Of a DNA stretch of 64,000 nucleotides, positions 59,962 through 64,000 are shown in pieces. The notes beneath the pieces are model-generated. The model was not told where the DNA came from. It ran no database searches and saw nothing but the letters and a program-made list of their open reading frames with translations. How positions within the stretch are numbered: the stretch's first letter is position 1; each line of letters starts with the position of its first letter. Source of the stretch: Streptomyces sp. NBRC 110611. Lineage in GTDB: Bacteria; Actinomycetota; Actinomycetes; Streptomycetales; Streptomycetaceae. A program made the position numbers and the translations under genes. The stretch is from positions 17,356 to 81,355 of the forward strand of contig NZ_BBUY01000020.1 of NCBI RefSeq assembly GCF_001590865.1, written 5' to 3'.

Positions 59962-60310
59962 AGTGCGGCCTGATAGGCGAGGGCGAGTTTGTCGGTTCGC
60001 ATGGCCAGGCCGCGCCATTGCTTGAGACGATTGATGCAGTGAGGCACGCGGATGCGAGCCATGACCAACTCAAAGGCCACCAACTCAAAGGCCAGAGCGT
60101 CACCGGCCTGACCCGCGCTGACGGTCGGAGCCAAGAGTCCTCCGCGGGAGCGTCCGAGTGCGTGATCGACGGGCCCGCTCCGCCAACTACGCCCCCTTTT
60201 CACTCTCCAGCACCGTGTTGGTGGGAACGGACGACGGTGGAGGCCACCGATTCCATCCAGCCGATGTCGTTGTCGGCGCCGGCTGCGGCATCGGATAGAA
60301 GGAGTCGACG
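59925..60310 (-). pseudogene. IS5-family transposase remnant
   Basis: Reverse strand pieces in two frames: GADNDIGWMESVASTVVRSH, QHGAGE; then DHALGRSRGGLLAPTVSAGQ, AGDALAF, VMARIRVP joined directly to HCINRLKQWRGLAMRTDKLA, LAYQAALHLAAILIWARR-stop. This is the order of an IS5-group DDE transposase with the middle missing. A perfect 15-bp tandem duplication (60064-60093) lies at the deletion. Confidence 0.7.
60064..60093. repeat. Perfect 15-bp tandem duplication
   Basis: ACCAACTCAAAGGCC occurs twice in a row inside the IS5 remnant, at the site where transposase sequence is missing. Confidence 0.85.
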
Positions 60311-60741
60311 GAGACGCTGGGTTCCCTTCCCGTCGCCGAAGAGACGCTTGCGCGGAGTGCGCAACATGACTGATGTGCACGGGATATCGGGTGCCGTGGT
60401 CAAGATGGCATCGACGCCAAGGCTTCGATGTCGCGTCAGCCCGACGCCGATTCCGCGATGAGGCATCCGCGGATGGCGGTGATCAGCATAAGGATACTCG
60501 GCAACGACTCGGCATCGGTACGCTCCGAGGCGGCCGGACGTGATCGAACCTGCACCTCGCCGTGAACCGAGGTTAACCGCATGACCTGGGAAGACGCTGG
60601 TCATGCGGCCAACCTCGGTCCCGCCTGTGCCCGACTCGGGCGATCCCGCATCGCCTGATAAACTGGAGAGTTCGCAGGTCAGGGGAGATTACGCACTTGC
60701 CTGGTCAGCAAAACGCCAGCATCAGACCGAAGTGAGTCCCC
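60311..60741. other. Region upstream of the integrase
   Basis: No supported gene. It contains the long hairpin at 60566-60619, and an A/T-richer stretch near 60655-60665 (CCTGATAAACTGGAGAG) that may be part of the integrase promoter. Confidence 0.35.
60566..60619. repeat. Long inverted repeat upstream of the integrase
   Basis: ACCGAGGTT-AA-CCGCATGACC (60566-60586) pairs with GGTCATGCGG-CC-AACCTCGGT (60599-60619): 19 bp interrupted by a 2x2 mismatch, 12-nt loop. It could be a terminator for the left side, an element boundary or a recombinase site. Confidence 0.7.
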
Positions 60742-60774
60742 TTGGTCAGCAACAACAGCACCCTTGCCCGAGGC

Positions 60775-61884
60775 ATGGGGAGCTTCTTCAAGACCTGCAA
60801 CTGCGCCCGCCCAACCAAGTGTCCGCACGACTACACCATCCGCTACCGGGACGCTTCTGGCACGCAGCGCGAGGAGAGCGGCTACGCGAATCAGGACAAG
60901 GCGAAGAACCGCCTGATCGCCCTCTACAACGAGAAGCGCACCACTCCGGCCGACGTGATCGACCAGAGGAGGGAACTGGGCCAGCAGACCTTCAAGGAGT
61001 TCGCTGACGACTGGTTCAAGGCCCAACGGCATCTCGTAGACGGATCGAAGAGGGTCGTGAAGCCCTCCCTGGAGATCTGGCTGATACCCCGGATAGGCAG
61101 CCGCCGAATCAACACCTTCACGCCGAAGGTTGTGGAGAAGTTCATTCAGGATCTTGAGCGAGAAGAGGGTGTCACTGACAGCATCCTGTCTCGCTCGTTC
61201 ACGACTCTCCGCAGTGTCCTCAAGTCAGCAGAGAACCAGGGAGCCACTGCCGGCAACCCTCTGAAGGGTGTCGTTGCTCCCGAGTACAAGCCGCCCAGGG
61301 TCATCATTCCGACCAGAGAAGAGCGTAAGCGCGCTATCGCTGAAGCGGGCGATGCTCTGGCATTGATCATCGAAGTCATGAGCGGCTGCGGCCTCAGAAC
61401 TTCCGAAGCATGCGCGGTCAACATAAACAACATCGTGGCCGATGACGTGTATCGGGTCACGGAGCAGATAGACAACAAGAAGCGAGTTCCGGCACCGCTC
61501 AAGCATCGCGATGAGGGGGATTTCCGTGAGGTTCCGCTTCCAGCCACCGTGAAGGCCGCCATCCTGGCCTATGCCGAAAAGCATGGTACGGACGAGAAGG
61601 GCTATCTGATCCGGACCAACAGGGGGAACTACATGGGAAGCGATACGCTCTCTCATCAGTGGCTGAAGCTCAAGAAGAAGGCGAATCTTCCCGAGAATCT
61701 GCGCCTGTACTCGATGCGCCACTTCTTCGCCTCTAACTGCCTGACTAAGCATATCCCGATCACTGACGTGGCGGAATGGATGGGCCACAAGTCCATTGAG
61801 GTCACATTCAAGGTCTACAGGCACCTCATGCCCGGCTCCGTCAGCTCTGCTGCCAAACTTCTCGATATGGAACTAGCGGCCTAA
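60775..61884 (+). CDS. Tyrosine site-specific integrase
   Basis: 369 aa from ATG 60775; TTG 60742 is an alternative start. N-terminal region with CNCARPTKCPHDYTIRYRD, a Cys-rich start found in actinomycete element integrases, then the SAM-like core-binding domain (TFKEFADDWFKAQRHLVDGS, TPKVVEKFIQDLEREEGVTD). The catalytic domain has Arg in MSGCGLRTSEACAV, the box RLYSMRHFFASNCL, WMGHKSIEVTF and the nucleophile Tyr in FKVYRHLMPG. Base composition is clearly less GC-rich than the neighbours, fitting horizontal origin. It is followed by a terminator and then a tRNA-like sequence. Confidence 0.92.
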   Translation: MGSFFKTCNCARPTKCPHDYTIRYRDASGTQREESGYANQDKAKNRLIALYNEKRTTPADVIDQRRELGQQTFKEFADDWFKAQRHLVDGSKRVVKPSLEIWLIPRIGSRRINTFTPKVVEKFIQDLEREEGVTDSILSRSFTTLRSVLKSAENQGATAGNPLKGVVAPEYKPPRVIIPTREERKRAIAEAGDALALIIEVMSGCGLRTSEACAVNINNIVADDVYRVTEQIDNKKRVPAPLKHRDEGDFREVPLPATVKAAILAYAEKHGTDEKGYLIRTNRGNYMGSDTLSHQWLKLKKKANLPENLRLYSMRHFFASNCLTKHIPITDVAEWMGHKSIEVTFKVYRHLMPGSVSSAAKLLDMELAA

Positions 61885-61924
61885 CCAACATATGGCCATG
61901 GGTGGCCGGTAGCCAGAAGCACAA

Positions 61925-61976
61925 AAGCCCCCTGACGGGAAGACACTCATCATCATGTCGATCCATCAGGGGGCTT
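61925..61976. terminator. Terminator after the integrase
   Basis: AAGCCCCCTGA (61925-61935) and TCAGGGGGCTT (61966-61976): perfect 11-bp stem, 30-nt loop, 40 bases after the integrase stop. Confidence 0.8.
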
Positions 61977-62080
61977 GCTGCTACTCACTATTCCCAATTG
62001 ATGACAGCAGACCCCACGCCGCGAACTCCAGCGTTCGACGTGTAGGCGTGTGAGCACCGCTCCCGTCAGCTCCCCCGAGC

Positions 62081-62124
62081 CCCGTTCTCCTTCGGGTCGA
62101 CGCCCGTTCCCCTTCGGGTTGACG
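62081..62124. repeat. 22-bp tandem repeat between integrase and tRNA-like sequence
   Basis: Two adjacent 22-mers (62081-62102, 62103-62124) of the form CCCGTTCYCCTTCGGGTYGA, identical at 20 of 22 positions. Position suggests integrase arm-type binding sites near an attachment site. Confidence 0.65.
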
Positions 62125-62142
62125 CACGTGAGTTGAGCGACT

Positions 62143-62213
62143 GATCCCGTAGCACAGCGGTAGCGCATCCGCCTTCCGGGCGGAGGGCACTGGTTCGGTC
62201 CCAGCCGGGACCG
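62143..62213 (+). tRNA. tRNA-Gly(TCC)-like sequence, possibly degenerate
   Basis: Cloverleaf reading: acceptor GATCCCG/CGGGACC (6 of 7 pairs), TA, D-arm GCAC-AGCGGTA-GCGC (3 of 4), anticodon arm TCCGC-CTTCCGG-GCGGA (5 of 5, anticodon TCC with U33), variable GGGC, T-arm ACTGG-TTCGGTC-CCAGC (4 of 5). No encoded CCA. The reverse strand gives the GPGWDRTSALRPE string that typifies antisense tRNA reading. Mismatches suggest a diverged or element-borne tRNA, or an attachment-site copy, rather than a housekeeping gene. Confidence 0.5.
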
Positions 62214-62437
62214 TATACAGCGCCTCCACCTGGACACCAAGGCCCAGACGCGGTCACTCCTGCCCCGGGTTACCCGGGGCCAGCTTCCGGTCTTCGTCGC
62301 AGCGCACAGGGCACTGATCTTCAGTGGTGTGGGCCGCTCTGCGCCAGGCCGACACACCGACGCGCCTCTTCGGCCATCTGACTGGATGTAGGCGGCCCGT
62401 CCACAATCTTCGAGCGGGGAATTCACCGATCCGCTAC
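62214..62437. other. Region between the tRNA-like sequence and the interrupted frame
   Basis: No gene supported; the forward frame from 62324 lacks family resemblance. Probable promoter region for the frame starting at 62447-62449. Confidence 0.3.
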
Positions 62438-62448
62438 AGGAGGTTGAT

Positions 62449-62552
62449 GTGCGTCGGCTACAGTATGTTTTTCCTCAACGGCACTCTGACGGGCAGTGGC
62501 AACCGCCCGGAGGTAGCGCTGCCGGCTCGTTCAACAGCATGGGCTCCGGCTC
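62449..62552 (+). pseudogene. 5' end of an open frame interrupted by ISAs1-type element
   Basis: AGGAGG (62438-62443) precedes GTG 62449 (ATG 62447 in another frame). The GTG frame reads VRRLQYVFPQRHSDGQWQPP, GGSAAGSFNSMGSGS and continues in register after the element at 63962 (MSAGPPPVITES) to the window edge, with the 10-bp duplication counted once. Family unknown. The perfect ribosome site and continuity across the insertion support a real gene. Confidence 0.45.
62543..62552. repeat. Target-site duplication, left copy
   Basis: GCTCCGGCTC; identical to 63952-63961, flanking the ISAs1-type element directly outside its terminal inverted repeats. Confidence 0.85.
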
Positions 62553-63951
62553 CAGGGGCCTTTGCAAGGTGGCGGGATGATCGGGTTCGTCCGTGACGTC
62601 GATGTTGTGTCGTCATGTGCGATTCATGGTCGAGGGGGCGGGGAAAGAGTGCAGGCACGGCCGCGGTGATCATGTGGGTGTCGAATCCCATGAACGCCGA
62701 GTGAGTCCGTGCCTGCCACCACATCTTCCCCCATGTCCTGCGCGTTGGATCGACTGGCCCGCCTTTGCGGTGCAGCACCGCTGCCTTGCGCGGTCGATCT
62801 GTTGTCGTACCTCGCAGTCATCCCCGACCCGCGCGATCCGCGCGGGCTCCGCTACCCACTGCCCGTGCTGGTGGCCGCCGCGGCGGCGAGCGTGCTGGCC
62901 GGCGCCCGCTCGCTGGCCGCTGTCGGCGAATGGATCGCGGACGCTCCCGGGTGGGCCCTGCACGCGCTGGGCTTCTCGGCCGATCCGCTGACCGGCACCG
63001 TCGCCGTGCCCCACTGGCCCACCATCCGCCGTGTACTGTCCCTGGTCGACGGCGACCTGCTGGACGCGGCCATCGGCGCCTTCCTCGCCGCCCGCCGGAC
63101 CGGTGCCGGCATCGCGGACGCCTCGCCGCTGCGGGCGATCGCGGTGGACGGCAAGACCCTGCGCGGTTCCCGCACCCCTCAACATCCGGCGGTTGTGCTG
63201 CTGGCCGCGATGGACCACACCGGCACCGTCCTCGCCCAGCGTCAGGTCGCCGACAAGAGCAACGAGATACCGGGGTTCGCCCCGCTGCTGGACACCCTCG
63301 ACCTGGACAACACGGTGATCACAGCCGACGCCCTGCACACCCAGCACCACCACGGCACCTATCTGCGTGAACACGGCGCCCACTACATAGCAGTCGTCAA
63401 GGCCAACCACCCCCACCTGCACAAACGGATCAAGAGTCTGCCCTGGAGCCAGATCCCTCTGGAGCACAAGGACCGAACCCGCGCTCACCACCGCGTGGAG
63501 ATCCGCCGATTGAAGGCGGTGACGTTCAAACACCTCGACTACCCCGGCGCCCGACAGGCCCTCCAGGTGGTGCGCTGGCGCCGCGAGATGACCAGCAGGA
63601 AGCTCACCGTCGAGCGCGTCTACCTGATCACCAGCCTGCCGCCCGGCGCCGTCTCCGGTGCTCAACTCGCCACTTGGATCAGGGGGCACTGGGGCATCGA
63701 GAACCTCCTCCACCACGTCCGCGACCGCACGTTCCGCGAGGACGACTCCAAGATCCGCACCGGCCGGCTACCCCGGGCGATGGCGTCCCTGCGCAACCTC
63801 GCCATCAGCATCCACCGCCAAGACGGCCGCCACAACATCGCCGCCGCCACACGCCATACCGCCCGCGACTTCACCCGCCCGATCACGGCACTCGGCCGGG
63901 CCATCACGGCCTGACAAAACCGGACAGATCCTCTCCATGCAAAGGACCCTG
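62553..63951 (+). mobile_element. ISAs1-family insertion sequence, apparently complete
   Basis: 1,399 bp. Terminal inverted repeats are CAGGGGCCTTTGCAAGG (62553-62569) and CCATGCAAAGGACCCTG (63935-63951), matching at 15 of 17 positions. A 10-bp direct duplication (GCTCCGGCTC) flanks it, and one intact transposase frame fills it. Perfect duplication and intact gene imply a recent insertion. Confidence 0.9.
62709..63914 (+). CDS. ISAs1-family DDE transposase
   Basis: 401 aa from GTG 62709 (ATG 62733 possible). N-terminal domain: LSYLAVIPDPRDPRGLRYPL, ARSLAAVGEWIADAPGWALH. The catalytic triad is visible: Asp in IAVDGKTLRGSRTPQHPAVV, Asp in DNTVITADALHTQHHHGTYL, Glu in IRGHWGIENLLHHVRDRTFR, then EDDSKIRTGRLPRAMASLRN. 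Full family length with no internal stops, so probably active. Confidence 0.93.
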   Translation: MPATTSSPMSCALDRLARLCGAAPLPCAVDLLSYLAVIPDPRDPRGLRYPLPVLVAAAAASVLAGARSLAAVGEWIADAPGWALHALGFSADPLTGTVAVPHWPTIRRVLSLVDGDLLDAAIGAFLAARRTGAGIADASPLRAIAVDGKTLRGSRTPQHPAVVLLAAMDHTGTVLAQRQVADKSNEIPGFAPLLDTLDLDNTVITADALHTQHHHGTYLREHGAHYIAVVKANHPHLHKRIKSLPWSQIPLEHKDRTRAHHRVEIRRLKAVTFKHLDYPGARQALQVVRWRREMTSRKLTVERVYLITSLPPGAVSGAQLATWIRGHWGIENLLHHVRDRTFREDDSKIRTGRLPRAMASLRNLAISIHRQDGRHNIAAATRHTARDFTRPITALGRAITA

Positions 63952-63961
63952 GCTCCGGCTC
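63952..63961. repeat. Target-site duplication, right copy
   Basis: GCTCCGGCTC, second copy of the 10-bp duplication made by the ISAs1-type insertion. Confidence 0.85.
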
Positions 63962-64000
63962 CATGAGCGCTGGCCCGCCTCCGGTCATCACCGAGAGCAG
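63962..64000 (+). pseudogene. Continuation of the interrupted open frame (window edge)
   Basis: Reads in register with 62449-62552 once the duplication is collapsed: S-MSAGPPPVITES. The remainder is beyond the window. Confidence 0.4.

Noticed and set aside
62066..62257. Small reverse ORF reading GPGWDRTSALRPE
   Set aside because: This string is a known artefact of translating the antisense of a tRNA; used instead as support for the tRNA-like call.
1..64000. CRISPR array or complete prophage
   Set aside because: No regularly spaced repeats with unique spacers were seen, and no capsid, tail or terminase genes accompany the integrases.

Overview
The window is very GC-rich. It has actinomycete codon usage, many GTG (and a few TTG) starts with GGAGG-type ribosome binding sites, and families typical of Streptomyces: Rv1733c-like, DUF5709, DUF2795, MAB_1171c-like, SpoIIE-type PP2C, Stealth, chitin-binding LPMO and mycothiol-dependent isomerase. 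It is most likely chromosomal DNA of a Streptomyces or close relative, from an accessory or arm-like region, because pseudogenes and insertion-sequence scars are frequent. All names are from reading motifs; no search was run.

Layout. (A) 1-9.1 kb is a decayed stress or dormancy-type block: a CBS protein, an intact tandem universal stress protein, then fragments of GH65 phosphorylase, USP, tyrosine recombinase, HTH-pyridoxamine oxidase, DUF1918 and CBS genes. An Rv1733c-like membrane protein, a broken cytochrome b/molybdopterin oxidoreductase and a YdcF-like protein follow. (B) 9.6-13.3 kb is a compact unit bracketed by two similar hairpins: thioesterase, unusual acyl-CoA dehydrogenase and EamA exporter, preceded by helically phased direct repeats. 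(C) 13.4-18.6 kb holds a Tat-exported FAD amine-oxidase-like enzyme, a secreted amidase and RtcB RNA ligase. (D) 18.7-27.2 kb looks like a cell-surface glycopolymer locus: two divergent Stealth phosphotransferases (one fused to a GT4 glycosyltransferase), an unknown protein and a PIG-L deacetylase with a propeller-like tail. (E) 27.3-32.4 kb holds a type III polyketide synthase, an MMPL exporter, a SpoIIE-type phosphatase and a DUF779 protein. (F) 32.7-38.2 kb holds a DUF1444-like protein, an AA10 LPMO and a LacI-controlled nucleoside hydrolase/MFS operon. (G) 38.3-41.8 kb is a second stress-type block: Rv2629-like, DUF2795, DUF5709 and MscS. (H) 42.1-45 kb holds ImmA-like peptidase, MAB_1171c-like and aldo/keto reductase genes. 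(I) 45.2-59.9 kb is mixed: a DeoR/MFS divergon, SDR, DUF1707, AhpD-like, a FAD monooxygenase/TetR divergon, a broken GH15, SnoaL-like, a hypothetical membrane protein, and a mycothiol-enzyme/DUF1772 pair beside a LysR gene split into opposite strands. (J) 59.9-64 kb is mobile DNA: an IS5 scar, a tyrosine integrase with terminator, a tRNA-like sequence, and an intact ISAs1-family element with terminal inverted repeats and a 10-bp target duplication that interrupts an open frame.

The best candidates for something undescribed are the small bracketed metabolic unit in B, whose dehydrogenase has Asp where acyl-CoA dehydrogenases normally have the catalytic Glu, and the double-Stealth surface locus in D. 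Other notable points are well-formed operators (DeoR, TetR, LacI types), a TTG-started nucleoside hydrolase, and repeated in-place gene decay through internal deletion.
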